From contig JAEZJF010000022.1 in the NCBI GenBank assembly GCA_023415825.1, positions 186,001 through 250,000 on the forward strand: a DNA stretch of 64,000 nucleotides. The letters run 5' to 3'. The translations under genes and the position numbers were made by a program. A model generated the notes under the pieces. The model saw only the letters and a program-made list of their open reading frames with translations, was not told the origin of the DNA and made no database searches. Origin of the DNA: Bacillota bacterium (GTDB lineage Bacteria > Bacillota > Clostridia > DSM-8532). This document shows positions 16,396-25,121 of this stretch, piece after piece (position 1 is the first letter of the stretch; every line of letters begins with the position of its first letter).

Positions 16396-18885
16396 TTAAA
16401 TGAATAAGGACATATCGGATTCCTCAGCCGAAGCCAGCATGGCAGCAACGCCGCCGATTTTGACTCCGTCAAGTAATTCCTCTTTTTTTATTCCCATCAC
16501 ATCCATGGACATGGAGCAAGCCGTCAATTCAACACCGTTTTCCTGAGCTGTCCGGATAAGCTCCTCCAGAGAATGGATATTTTTATGCTGCATAACTTTT
16601 CGAATCATAAGAGGCCCCATACCCAGCATATTCATCTTGGACAATCCGAGCTTTTTAGAGCCCCTTGGCATCATGAAACCAAACATGCGCTCGACGACAT
16701 TTTTTCGCACCCGGACCTTTTGGGCTTTTCTGAGGATATTAAGCCCCCAGAAAGTGAAAAACATATTCACCTGACGCCCCATGGCGGCCGCACCATTGGC
16801 TATAATAAATGAGGCAATGGCCTTATCAAGGTCTCCAGAGAAAACGATGATGTTCTTTGCATCCCTGGTACTGTCAGATGCTTGGGGCTTTTCATCACCC
16901 TTTTTTATTGTAACCTTAACCAATCCGTCCTGGCTTGTGCTTTCAATAATCCGGTTTCCCGTACGCTTACACCAGGCCTCAATATCTGTGGCAAAAGCAG
17001 GGTCAGTGGCCTGAACCTCCACTTCTTCACCAGATTCAATGGATTTAATAGCTTCATTTACTTTTAAAATAGGTCCGGGACACTGGAGCCCGCAAGCATT
17101 GAGTGCTATACGTTTTATGGATTTCTCAGCCGTGGCTTGGGACCCTTTTTCGGACAATTCCATGGATTTTGCATCATCGGTTGGCTTAGCGGGGTGATCG
17201 CCGATTTTTTCTCCTGTTCCCTGATGAGGCTCATAAGGGGTGGTAGCCATACTATAGAAGCGATAGCCGCCGGATAAGTTATAGATATCGGTAAAGCCAT
17301 TCTGAATGAGGATGCGGTAGGCAATATAGCCACGCAGGCCTATCTGGCAGAAGACATAAACCGGCTTTTTAGGATCTAGCTCATGAAGCCTCTCTCTAAG
17401 CTCATCGACCGGGATATTAACAGCGCCTTCCAAAGTGCCGTTAGCAAACTCATCCTCGGTTCTCACATCCAGAAGGGTAACTTTACTGGTATCAAGACCT
17501 GCAACGTTCTGCCAATGAAAGATTTTCACATCTCCATTCAGGATATTGGAAGCCACATACCCAGCCATGTTCACAGGATCCTTGGCCGAGCCGAAAGGAG
17601 GGGCATAGGAGAGCTCAAGGTTTGTGAGGTCCTGGACAGTCATATTGGCCTTAATAGCGGTTGCCAATACGTCCATGCGCTTGTCAACACCTTTGTAGCC
17701 TGTAATTTGGGCCCCTAGAAGCTTCCCGGTCTTTTTTTGGAAGAGAAGCTTAATGGTCATGAATGAAGCGCCAGGATAGTAGCTCGCATTAGAAGCGCTG
17801 AAGGTATAGGATTTTTCGTATTCAATACCTGAGTCCTTCAAAACCCGCTCGTTACTGCCTGTAACCGCTACTGTCATATCAAAAGCTTTTAAAATGGCTG
17901 TGCCCAACGTTCCGCCATAGGTGCTGTCAAGGCCTGTAATATTATCGGCCGCAATGCGGCCCTGGCGGTTAGCCGGTGATGCCAGGGGTACGAAAACCTT
18001 TCTTCCCGTTACCACATCCACCACTTCTACAGCATCACCGACAGCATAAATATCAGGGTCACTTGTTCTCATGTGATTGTCGGTGACTATGCAGCCACGG
18101 GTTCCAAGTGACAACCCCGCATCCTTTGCCAGAGAGCTCTCAGGTCGTACTCCTACGGCCAGAATGACCATATCGGCATTTATACCGGGCCCTTCGTTTA
18201 AGGAAATGGCATAGCCTTTCCCATCCTCCCGAATGCCGGTTACACCGCGGTTAAGGTAAAGGGCAACACCCTTTTTAATAATGTGCTTATGAACCTCAGC
18301 CGCCATGTCGGAGTCCAGAGGCTGGATCACGTGATCAGAAAGCTCGACTATCGCTACATCAAGACCCAAATTATGAAGATTTTCAGCCATTTCTATGCCG
18401 ATATAACCGGCTCCCACAACAACTGCACTTCTGGGCCTATTTTTGGTCACATAATCTTTAATGCGATAGGTATCCGGAATATTGCGGAGTGTAAAGACAG
18501 CCTCCAGGCGTGCGCCTTCAATAGGCGGTACAATGGGTTCGGAGCCCGGAGACAGAACAAGACTGTCATAGCTTTCCTCATAGATTCTTCCGTTTGCTTC
18601 TCGCACGACTACCGTTTTCTTATCTCGATTGATTTTTGTGACTTCACTTCGGATGCGCACCTCCACATTGAGGCGCTCTTTAAAAGACTCGGGGGACTGA
18701 AGCGTCAGCTTTTCTTTATCCTTGATGACGTCTCCGATATAATAGGGCAGACCGCAGTTGGCGAAGGAAATATAATCGCCCCGTTCAAACATAATGATTT
18801 GGGCGTGCTCATCAAGCCTTCTGAGCCTTGCCGCTGCTGTCGCACCACCTGCTACGCCCCCAACAACCAATACCTTCCGTGCCAT
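16396..18885 (-). CDS. CoA-disulfide reductase / rhodanese / TusA / DsrE fusion protein
   Basis: 829 residues in four modules. Residues 1-450: FAD-dependent pyridine-nucleotide disulfide reductase of the CoA-disulfide reductase type, with FAD motif VVGGVAGGATAAARLRR, the single redox Cys44 in SFANCGLPYYIG, and the second dinucleotide fold VVVGAGYIGIEMAENL. About 465-555: rhodanese domain with active Cys513 (VFCQIGLRG). About 590-660: TusA/SirA sulfur carrier with CGLQCPGP (Cys598, Cys602). About 670-829: DsrE/F-like domain (IIVFSGDLDKAIASFIIANGA). The expected role is reduction of CoA-persulfide or polysulfide, with sulfane sulfur passed to the TusA domain. RBS GAGAGGAG precedes the ATG. The Crp/Fnr-type gene directly upstream is a likely regulator. 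Confidence 0.9.
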   Translation of the reverse strand: MARKVLVVGGVAGGATAAARLRRLDEHAQIIMFERGDYISFANCGLPYYIGDVIKDKEKLTLQSPESFKERLNVEVRIRSEVTKINRDKKTVVVREANGRIYEESYDSLVLSPGSEPIVPPIEGARLEAVFTLRNIPDTYRIKDYVTKNRPRSAVVVGAGYIGIEMAENLHNLGLDVAIVELSDHVIQPLDSDMAAEVHKHIIKKGVALYLNRGVTGIREDGKGYAISLNEGPGINADMVILAVGVRPESSLAKDAGLSLGTRGCIVTDNHMRTSDPDIYAVGDAVEVVDVVTGRKVFVPLASPANRQGRIAADNITGLDSTYGGTLGTAILKAFDMTVAVTGSNERVLKDSGIEYEKSYTFSASNASYYPGASFMTIKLLFQKKTGKLLGAQITGYKGVDKRMDVLATAIKANMTVQDLTNLELSYAPPFGSAKDPVNMAGYVASNILNGDVKIFHWQNVAGLDTSKVTLLDVRTEDEFANGTLEGAVNIPVDELRERLHELDPKKPVYVFCQIGLRGYIAYRILIQNGFTDIYNLSGGYRFYSMATTPYEPHQGTGEKIGDHPAKPTDDAKSMELSEKGSQATAEKSIKRIALNACGLQCPGPILKVNEAIKSIESGEEVEVQATDPAFATDIEAWCKRTGNRIIESTSQDGLVKVTIKKGDEKPQASDSTRDAKNIIVFSGDLDKAIASFIIANGAAAMGRQVNMFFTFWGLNILRKAQKVRVRKNVVERMFGFMMPRGSKKLGLSKMNMLGMGPLMIRKVMQHKNIHSLEELIRTAQENGVELTACSMSMDVMGIKKEELLDGVKIGGVAAMLASAEESDMSLFI

Positions 18886-18985
18886 AGATATACTCCTCTC
18901 ATAGCTGTTTCCAGCTCAATACTTAACCTGTCAATTTTTTCACAAGACTATCATACAACACCATGCCTCTATTATTCAGTAACTA

Positions 18986-19007
18986 TGTCACAAAGCAAAA
19001 TGAGACA
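18986..19007 (-). promoter_or_regulatory. inverted repeat upstream of the thiol oxidoreductase, possible Crp/Fnr-type operator
   Basis: TGTCACA and TGAGACA form an imperfect 7-bp inverted repeat with an 8-base spacer. It lies between the Crp/Fnr gene and its presumed target, 101 bases before the target's start. It does not match the classical TGTGA-N6-TCACA or FNR box, so the assignment is weak. Confidence 0.3.
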
Positions 19008-19020
19008 AGTGTATGTAAAG

Positions 19021-19686
19021 TCACTTAATTGACAACTCAGGGTAAAGGATTATCTTGCCGCGGCTAAGGCTGACTATGCCGTTGCTTTCCATTTCCTTTA
19101 AGAGGCGGCTGACAACTTCACGGGCGGTACCCAGCTCTGAGGCAATGGCTTCGTGGGTCGCATAGAGGGGATAGGCCCCTCCGGCTGTCTTGGTCAGAAG
19201 GAAATCCATAAGGCGGTCGCTGGTGCGTTTGAAGGTAATGTTCTCCAACAAGTTCAATACCGAATAAAATTTCGCCGACATGGAGGAGAAGAAGAATTTC
19301 TGCAGAGGTGGCAAATCAAAGAAAAATTTTCTGAAAGGCTCCAAAGGTATGAAAACAACCTCTGAAGACTGCTCGGCAGAGGCTGCCACAGGAAAAGGCA
19401 CATCTCCGATACCCAGGAGGCAGGCCACTGTAAGCACACAGGTCTCACCCCGTCCTATACGGTATAGCGTGACCTCTTTGCCTTCTTCCGAGAGCTTATA
19501 GATTCGGATTAATCCGGAAAGCACAAGAATAACACCTGAGCATTTGCGGGTTTCATCCAAAATGACCATGCCAGATTCAATCTTCTGATGATATAGGATT
19601 TGAAGAAATGGTTCCTGTTTTGAGCCCAATTCATTTATGAAGGGAAAAGCCGACTTAAGCTTTAAAGCGGTTTTTTCATCCAGCAT
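19021..19686 (-). CDS. Crp/Fnr-family transcriptional regulator
   Basis: 221 residues: an N-terminal cyclic-nucleotide-binding-like beta roll (about 20-125; VLSGLIRIYKLSEEGKEVTLYRIGRGE), a dimerisation helix (NLLENITFKRTSDRLMDFLL) and a C-terminal winged helix with recognition segment ATHEAIASELGTAREVVSRLLKEME. One cysteine is in the N-terminal part (KCSGV) and one in GETCVLTVACLLG, the latter forming Cys-x5-Cys. There is no N-terminal Fnr Fe-S cluster set. In anaerobes, regulators of this type beside sulfur or thiol genes respond to redox or sulfur compounds. The gene is immediately upstream of the thiol oxidoreductase on the same strand with a 135-base gap. Confidence 0.88.
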   Translation of the reverse strand: MLDEKTALKLKSAFPFINELGSKQEPFLQILYHQKIESGMVILDETRKCSGVILVLSGLIRIYKLSEEGKEVTLYRIGRGETCVLTVACLLGIGDVPFPVAASAEQSSEVVFIPLEPFRKFFFDLPPLQKFFFSSMSAKFYSVLNLLENITFKRTSDRLMDFLLTKTAGGAYPLYATHEAIASELGTAREVVSRLLKEMESNGIVSLSRGKIILYPELSIK

Positions 19687-19833
19687 CCTCGTACCTCCGG
19701 CCTTATATCATATATTAGGGTGGCTTCCCAAAAAGAAGTGTAACCACTTTTTTCTGCAAAGCTACTTGCAGGGTGATAACCTTATTATATGATGTAAAAG
19801 CACTGTTTTCAAGGAAGGACCGAAGGGTAACAA

Positions 19834-19860
19834 AAAAGACAGGGGGCGTTCCTGTCTTTT
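19834..19860 (-). terminator. intrinsic terminator of thioredoxin
   Basis: Stem AAAAGACAGG/CCTGTCTTTT (19834-19843, 19851-19860). Read on the minus strand it ends in TTTTTT, 74 bases after the trxA stop. Confidence 0.85.
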
Positions 19861-19933
19861 GGAGGTACCGTTTTATATTTCTATTATTCTTCTATAATGA
19901 GAGCTGTATATAAAGGCATTGAGGTCGTTTAGC

Positions 19934-20245
19934 CTAAAGGATCATATTTTTAAAGTCTTCCTTACTCCTGAAACCTACAACCTTATTGGTTGCTTTGCCC
20001 TGCTTAAAGGCAATAACGGTTGGGATGCTCATAACTCCGAACTTGCTGGCTAATTCAGGTTCTTCATCCACATTAACCTTGAGTATTTTTACTTTTCCGT
20101 TCATTTCTCCGGCCAGCTCATCAAGCACCGGTGCAAGCATTCTGCAGGGGCCGCACCAGGGAGCCCAGAAGTCTACCAGAACAGGTAATCTGGGATCAGC
20201 CACTTCACTATCAAAATCTTTCTTTGTTACATGTCTAACGTCCAT
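19934..20245 (-). CDS. trxA: thioredoxin
   Basis: 103 residues, a typical thioredoxin length. The active site is FWAPWCGPCRML (Cys31, Cys34). The cis-proline loop is VMSIPTVIAFKQG, followed by the C-terminal helix KEDFKNMIL. It acts as a cytoplasmic dithiol reductant for ribonucleotide reductase, peroxiredoxins and other disulfides. AAAGGAG lies eleven bases before the ATG. It is a single gene with its own terminator, divergent from the cyclophilin lipoprotein. No thioredoxin reductase is in the window, although the neighbouring CoA-disulfide reductase fusion shows this region is rich in thiol chemistry. Confidence 0.95.
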   Translation of the reverse strand: MDVRHVTKKDFDSEVADPRLPVLVDFWAPWCGPCRMLAPVLDELAGEMNGKVKILKVNVDEEPELASKFGVMSIPTVIAFKQGKATNKVVGFRSKEDFKNMIL

Positions 20246-20340
20246 AGACGCTCAACTCCTTTCAGTTCTTAGCGGATAATTGCTTTCCATGTTCATAATA
20301 TATCGCATCCGGCAGACTTTATTCTGTGATAAAGTTACAG

Positions 20341-20369
20341 TTTATAATATGCACAGGCTATGATATAAT
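20341..20369 (+). promoter_or_regulatory. candidate sigma-A promoter of the cyclophilin operon
   Basis: TTTATA, 17-base spacer, then TATAAT in an extended TGATATAAT context, about 50 bases before the start codon. Confidence 0.5.
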
Positions 20370-20419
20370 AATAACCCTTGGAAACTTTGTTTCCAAAAGA
20401 ACCTTGGAGGTTATTTCAA

Positions 20420-21193
20420 ATGAAAATAGGTCAAATTCTAAAAAATGGAGTGCTTGTTCTGTTATGTGGCAGCCTTCTTGCGGGCTGTTCCAGCAAATTC
20501 TCAGATAAAAAGCCAGGCCAGAATCAAGTGCCTGCCCCTACACCCACCACTGTCGGTGAAGGAGATAATAAGCTAACCTTTACACCAGGTTACCAATTCT
20601 ATCCTCCCCAGAATGGTGATACCATCGCCATTGTCAAGACCAACATGGGTGATGTCAAAATAAAACTGTTTCCCAAGGAAGCGCCTAAAGCTGTTGAAAA
20701 TTTTACAACTCACGCTAAAAACGGTTACTACGATAATCTCACATTCCACCGTGTCATCAGTGATTTCATGATTCAGGGCGGGGACCCCAAAGGTGACGGC
20801 ACAGGCGGTGAAAGCATCTGGGAAAAACCCTTTGAAGATGAATTTTCTTTGGATCTTTTAAATTTCAGGGGAGCCCTCAGTATGGCTAATTCCGGACAAA
20901 ACACCAACGGCAGCCAATTCTTTATCGTTCATAAAAAGACAATGAGTGATGATGATATCAACTATTTGAAGGAAAGTGGTTATCCTGAAGCATTGATTAA
21001 TCTTTACAAGGAACACGGCGGTACAGAATGGCTTGATCTCAGACACACCGTATTCGGCCAGGTCTATGAGGGTATGGATGTGGTGGATAAAATTGCCGCA
21101 GTTGCAGTTGTAGATAAAGAAAAAGAAAACTACAAGCCTGTTGAGGATGTCATCATTAAAACCATAGAAATAAAAGAATTCGGCAAGGAATAG
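20420..21193 (+). CDS. peptidyl-prolyl cis-trans isomerase (cyclophilin) lipoprotein
   Basis: 257 residues. The N-terminus is a lipoprotein signal (VLLCGSLLAGC, lipidated Cys23), followed by a Pro/Thr-rich linker and a cyclophilin domain from about residue 70 with FHRVISDFMIQGGDPKGDG, GALSMANSGQNTNGSQFFIV and HTVFGQVYEGMDVV. It should sit on the outer face of the membrane and speed proline isomerisation during folding of exported proteins. ATG 20420 has GGAGG nine bases upstream; the frame opens further upstream without a binding site. It is followed 19 bases later by a second cyclophilin lacking any signal, clearly a duplication product. Confidence 0.93.
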   Translation: MKIGQILKNGVLVLLCGSLLAGCSSKFSDKKPGQNQVPAPTPTTVGEGDNKLTFTPGYQFYPPQNGDTIAIVKTNMGDVKIKLFPKEAPKAVENFTTHAKNGYYDNLTFHRVISDFMIQGGDPKGDGTGGESIWEKPFEDEFSLDLLNFRGALSMANSGQNTNGSQFFIVHKKTMSDDDINYLKESGYPEALINLYKEHGGTEWLDLRHTVFGQVYEGMDVVDKIAAVAVVDKEKENYKPVEDVIIKTIEIKEFGKE

Positions 21194-21212
21194 TACGAAA
21201 AGGAGATTAAGT

Positions 21213-21806
21213 ATGTCCAGTTATCAATTATCTGTACCACAAAAGGGCGAGCTTGTGGCTCATATGAAGACCAGCATGGGAGATATTCTCATTCGCCTGT
21301 TTCCGCAAGACGCTCCCAGAACAGTAGAAAATTTTGTGACTCATGCCAGAAACGGCTATTATAATAATTTAAAGTTTCATAGAATTATCAATGATTTTAT
21401 GATTCAGGGCGGAGACCCTAAAGGCAATGGCACGGGCGGTCAAAGTATTTGGAATACCTCTTTCAGAGACGAATTCAGCTCCCGCTTGTATAACCTCAGA
21501 GGTGCCTTGAGCATGGCCAATTCAGGCCCTAATACCAATGGCAGCCAATTCTTTATTGTTCAGAAAAAGAGTATCAGCAGCCGGGAAATTCAATACCTAA
21601 AAGGACTTAAATATCTTGATGAAGCCGTTGAGGCCTATGAGAATGTTGGTGGCACCATGTGGCTTGACAACAAGCATTCGGTATTTGGGCAGGTTTTCCA
21701 GGGCCTGGACGTATTGGATAAGCTTGCTGGGGTTGAGACCGATGAAGGGGACAGACCATTAGAGGATGTTCTTATTCTGGGCATTGAAATTAAGGAATGG
21801 GAATAG
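21213..21806 (+). CDS. cytoplasmic peptidyl-prolyl cis-trans isomerase (cyclophilin)
   Basis: 197 residues, a complete cyclophilin with no signal peptide: KFHRIINDFMIQGGDPKGNG, GALSMANSGPNTNGSQFFIV and HSVFGQVFQGLDVL. It shares an inserted segment before the last motif (the ISSREIQYLKGLKYLDEAVEAYENVGGTMWLDNK region) with the lipoprotein upstream, showing recent common origin. It catalyses proline isomerisation in the cytoplasm. AAAAGGAG lies before the ATG, and 19 bases separate it from the lipoprotein gene, so they are co-transcribed. Confidence 0.93.
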   Translation: MSSYQLSVPQKGELVAHMKTSMGDILIRLFPQDAPRTVENFVTHARNGYYNNLKFHRIINDFMIQGGDPKGNGTGGQSIWNTSFRDEFSSRLYNLRGALSMANSGPNTNGSQFFIVQKKSISSREIQYLKGLKYLDEAVEAYENVGGTMWLDNKHSVFGQVFQGLDVLDKLAGVETDEGDRPLEDVLILGIEIKEWE

Positions 21807-21813
21807 TGATGGC

Positions 21814-22602
21814 ATGGTCAAAAAGCAAACGGGTAAAATAATTCTTGCGGTACTTCTTGTTATAACAGGATTATTTTTATGCCTGAATACTTTTTACGCC
21901 TATGGTTATTCAACCGATTGGAATCTAGGTGTGGTTTTACCTCTCCTTTTAGGCCTTGGTTGCTTTATCTATGCCCTGAAGCTCATTTTTATAAAAAAGC
22001 CTATTATTAAAAATAAACGACTAAAAATAGCAGTCATAGGTGCTTTTCTTGTTTGCGTTCTTGTTTTTGTAACAGTGGAGGCTTTCATTATTGCTGATCC
22101 TTATACCCACAGGTCAGAGCTCGCCGGCAAAGTGGATGCCGTAATAGTGCTTGGATGTGGGATTTGGCCCGATGGAAGGCCTACCTTGGCTCTTACATCA
22201 CGTTTGGACAAGGCCATGGAATATTATGAAAAGAACCCCCATGCCACCCTTTACGTGTCAGGCGGGCAGGGGCCAAATGAGCCGTTCCCGGAGGCTTTAG
22301 CCATGGAGGCCTATCTTCTGGATCATGGAATACCGCAAGAAAAGATTATTATAGAAGACAAGTCCACCAGCACCCGTGAAAACTTTGAGTTTACCAGAAG
22401 GCTCATGAACATAGCGCAGGGTGAGCGCGTTAAAATTGTCTTTGTCACCAATGACTTCCATGTTCTGCGTTCAAGGATTTTAGCCGACCGCTTTGGTTTT
22501 GAGGCTTATGCCATACCGGCGCCAACACCCAGCGTTATTCTATTTAACAGTTATTTGCGTGAATTCTTTGCCTTTGTCAAATCCATGCTGGTAGATTATT
22601 AG
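21814..22602 (+). CDS. DUF218 (YdcF/SanA-like) membrane protein
   Basis: 262 residues. Two or three N-terminal membrane segments (IILAVLLVITGLFLCLNTFYAYGY, LGVVLPLLLGLGCFIYALKLIF, IAVIGAFLVCVLVFVTVEAF) precede a DUF218 domain with VDAVIVLGCGIWPDGRPTLA, YVSGGQGPNE, EDKSTSTRENFEFTRRLM and VTNDFHVLRSR. Relatives such as SanA and YdcF are linked to envelope integrity, but the reaction is not established. The start is placed at ATG 21814, seven bases after the cyclophilin stop, so it belongs to that operon. The upstream binding site is poor (GGAATGGGA). Confidence 0.85.
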   Translation: MVKKQTGKIILAVLLVITGLFLCLNTFYAYGYSTDWNLGVVLPLLLGLGCFIYALKLIFIKKPIIKNKRLKIAVIGAFLVCVLVFVTVEAFIIADPYTHRSELAGKVDAVIVLGCGIWPDGRPTLALTSRLDKAMEYYEKNPHATLYVSGGQGPNEPFPEALAMEAYLLDHGIPQEKIIIEDKSTSTRENFEFTRRLMNIAQGERVKIVFVTNDFHVLRSRILADRFGFEAYAIPAPTPSVILFNSYLREFFAFVKSMLVDY

Positions 22603-22612
22603 ATTCAGCGGT

Positions 22613-23164
22613 CTAGGGAATATCAGCATTTTCTTTTTCTTTTCCTAAAAGAACCGCTATGACTTCGGGGTAGATTTCCTTGGCATGGGTTTTCCAATTG
22701 CTGCAGATGGAGCGGGCATCTTCCCTTGAACCAACGGAGAGGCGAATATCGATAAGAGGGTTAAAATCCTCGACGATACGACATTTCACTTCATATTCGT
22801 TCTCATTTTCAAGGGTATACTCCGCTATAATAGAAGTTTCGAGGCGTATAACGGAACGAATGACATCAATGTTCTGGTCAAGTCTGTTACGAAGGCCAAG
22901 GGGCAGCAAGTCTACAAACATGTCCAGCATCTGCCCGCCTTCGGGCGAGAGGCTGTAATAATCGATATTTTCACGGGTTTCAGTCACTATAAGCTTATCC
23001 TGCTGCATTTCATGAATGCCCTGCTGCAGAAGAAAATAATTCATGTACCGGTTTTCAAGCATAATACGGGTTAGCTGCATATTGCTGACCGGAATCTTGA
23101 CCCGGCTGAAAAAATATAAAAGCAGGACTTTATTTTCGGCTTTTTCGCGGCTTTCCAAATCCAT
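22613..23164 (-). CDS. DUF4364 family protein
   Basis: 183 residues. The N-terminal half reads as a winged helix (AENKVLLLYFFSRVKIPVSNMQLTRIM ... LLQQGIHEMQQDKLI ... YYSLSPEGGQMLDMF), the signature of DUF4364, a Clostridia-specific family. The C-terminal half is a mixed domain with a Cys pair (EYEVKCRIVEDF, ARSICSNW). It may be a transcription factor, but no target is known. The start at 23164 was chosen because AAAAGGAG lies just upstream; an ATG 20 codons earlier has no binding site. It is convergent with the DUF218 gene (10-base gap). Confidence 0.85.
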   Translation of the reverse strand: MDLESREKAENKVLLLYFFSRVKIPVSNMQLTRIMLENRYMNYFLLQQGIHEMQQDKLIVTETRENIDYYSLSPEGGQMLDMFVDLLPLGLRNRLDQNIDVIRSVIRLETSIIAEYTLENENEYEVKCRIVEDFNPLIDIRLSVGSREDARSICSNWKTHAKEIYPEVIAVLLGKEKENADIP

Positions 23165-23250
23165 TGTTCCAAACTCCTTTTCCTTCGCTTTCTCTATTTT
23201 AACCTCTATAAGCCTCACCGACAAGGGAATTTATCTGCCTGCCAATGTGA

Positions 23251-23278
23251 TTGAATTTCTTCCCACTAATAGTATAAT
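23251..23278 (+). promoter_or_regulatory. candidate sigma-A promoter of the 5'-nucleotidase gene
   Basis: TTGAAT, 16-base spacer, TATAAT, 45 bases before the start codon at 23323. Confidence 0.5.
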
Positions 23279-23322
23279 TAATATAGACATATCCTACCAT
23301 TTGAGTTAAGGAGGAAAAATCT

Positions 23323-24969
23323 ATGAAGGCTCGGATTATGTCTTTGATTCTGATTTTCATCCTTGTATTCTCCATGACGGCATTTGCAGATGACACAGCA
23401 GTACCGGTTACAGGTGGGGCCAAAACAATAACAATCATTCACACCAATGATGTCCATGCCAGAGTTAATGAGGATAAGAGTACAGGTATGGGTTATGCCA
23501 AAGTAGCTGCATTAGCCTCGGATATCACGGTAAAATCGGGCATAGAGCCCATTCTTGTGGATGCAGGCGATGCCCTGCACGGACAAACCATCGCAACTCT
23601 TGAGAGAGGCGAAAGCATTGTTAATATTATGAACAATGTTGGGTATGATGTGATGGTTCCAGGAAACCACGATTTCAATTATGGTTCCGATCGACTCCTC
23701 GAATTAGCCGAAGGAGCTTCCTTTGAAATGATCTCAGCCAATATTAAAAAGAGTGACGGCGCCAACTTCCTAAAGGCTTATACCATTATTGAAAGAAATG
23801 GTATAAAGCTTGCTTTCTTTGGACTTTCCACCCCTGAGACCACCTATAAGACCAATCCTAAAAATGTTGCAGGCTTAAGCTTTGTAGATCCGGTCAAGGA
23901 AGCGGAAGCCATGGTTGCGGAGCTTAAGGGAAAGGCCGATGTGATTGTCTGTGTATCCCATCTTGGCCTGGATGAGGCAAGTGATATCACAAGCAAACTG
24001 GTGGCAGAAAAGGTACAGGGGATTGACGTTATCATCGACGGTCACAGCCATACCACCCTTTCTGAGCCTCTTAAGGTGAATGACACACTGATTGTCCAAA
24101 CAGGTGATTACCTTAAGAATGTAGGGACCGTAAAAATCGAGCTGGATGAAACCAATAAGGTAAAAGGTATTACTGCTTCTCTTTTCACAAAAGAGCAAGC
24201 TTTAGAAATGGCAGCCGACGAAGATGTCGTTTCTGCCATCAATGCCTATACCGAAGCACAGAAGTCAATACTCTCTGAAATCATCGCAAAAAGCGAGATT
24301 CAATTTGACGGAGAACGTGCCAATGTCCGTACAAGCCCAACCAACCTTTCCTGTCTTATAACGACAGCCATGCTTTATGAAACAGGAGCCGATATGGCCA
24401 TCACCAATGGCGGCGGTATCCGGGCCAGTATCAAGGCTGGTGAGATAAGCAGAGGCGATATCATTACAGTCCTTCCTTTTGGAAATTATATTGTCACCAA
24501 GAAGATGAAGGGATCCGATATTCTGGCTGCTTTAGAGCATGGTCTTTTAAAATATCCGGATGCCAACGGAGCCTTCCCTCAGGTTGGCAATGTAGAGTAT
24601 CTGTTTGACGAAACCAAGCCTGAAGGCCAGCGGGTTACCTATGTCAGAATAAAGGGCGCCAAGCTCGATCTCAACAAAGAGTATGTGGTAGCTACCAATG
24701 ATTTTATGGCTGTTGGAGGAGACGGCTATGCCTTTGGGGATCTGCCGCTCATCAATGAATACCGTGCCCTTGACGAAGCTCTTATCGGTTATATTACAGA
24801 TAACCCGAATACGCTTAAGTACAAGACTTATACCATTGAAAAAGGAGATGCTCTCTGGAAGATCGCAAGAAAAACAGGCCATAACTGGCTTGAGCTCGTA
24901 AAGATCAATAGTCTCGAGAATCCTGATTTGATCTATGCCGGAGATACGCTTTTAGTACCGGCTTGGTAA
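23323..24969 (+). CDS. exported 5'-nucleotidase/UshA-type phosphoesterase with LysM
   Basis: 548 residues. Signal peptide 1-22 (MKARIMSLILIFILVFSMTAFA). The calcineurin-like metallophosphatase domain carries IIHTNDVHARV, VDAGDALHGQT, VPGNHDFNYG and DGHSHTTL, the dinuclear metal ligands. The 5'-nucleotidase C-terminal domain follows (TNLSCLITTAML, ITNGGGIRASIKAGEI, VLPFGN, YVVATNDFMAVGGDGY). The last 48 residues are one LysM module (YTIEKGDALWKIARKTGHNW...) that binds peptidoglycan. It should hydrolyse extracellular nucleotides or related phosphoesters while attached to the wall, to scavenge phosphate and nucleosides. AAGGAGG precedes the ATG. Confidence 0.92.
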   Translation: MKARIMSLILIFILVFSMTAFADDTAVPVTGGAKTITIIHTNDVHARVNEDKSTGMGYAKVAALASDITVKSGIEPILVDAGDALHGQTIATLERGESIVNIMNNVGYDVMVPGNHDFNYGSDRLLELAEGASFEMISANIKKSDGANFLKAYTIIERNGIKLAFFGLSTPETTYKTNPKNVAGLSFVDPVKEAEAMVAELKGKADVIVCVSHLGLDEASDITSKLVAEKVQGIDVIIDGHSHTTLSEPLKVNDTLIVQTGDYLKNVGTVKIELDETNKVKGITASLFTKEQALEMAADEDVVSAINAYTEAQKSILSEIIAKSEIQFDGERANVRTSPTNLSCLITTAMLYETGADMAITNGGGIRASIKAGEISRGDIITVLPFGNYIVTKKMKGSDILAALEHGLLKYPDANGAFPQVGNVEYLFDETKPEGQRVTYVRIKGAKLDLNKEYVVATNDFMAVGGDGYAFGDLPLINEYRALDEALIGYITDNPNTLKYKTYTIEKGDALWKIARKTGHNWLELVKINSLENPDLIYAGDTLLVPAW

Positions 24970-24991
24970 GAAATCCGACACAATAAAGGAT

Positions 24992-25039
24992 GGGTTGTTG
25001 CAAAGGTGGTAGAATAACCATTGCAGCAGCCCTTTTTTT
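24992..25039 (+). terminator. intrinsic terminator after the 5'-nucleotidase
   Basis: A 12-bp stem with two G-U pairs (24992-25003 with 25021-25032) followed by seven Ts. Confidence 0.85.
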
Positions 25040-25079
25040 GTTCTTTATGGTCAAAATGAAAGTTCGTCACATCTGCATA

Positions 25080-25109
25080 TTGCTTCTCATGAGCGGAATA
25101 GGGTATAAT
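25080..25109 (+). promoter_or_regulatory. candidate sigma-A promoter of the aconitase operon
   Basis: TTGCTT, 18-base spacer, TATAAT, 44 bases before the aconitase start. Confidence 0.5.
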
Positions 25110-25121
25110 CTTCAAAAGAAA

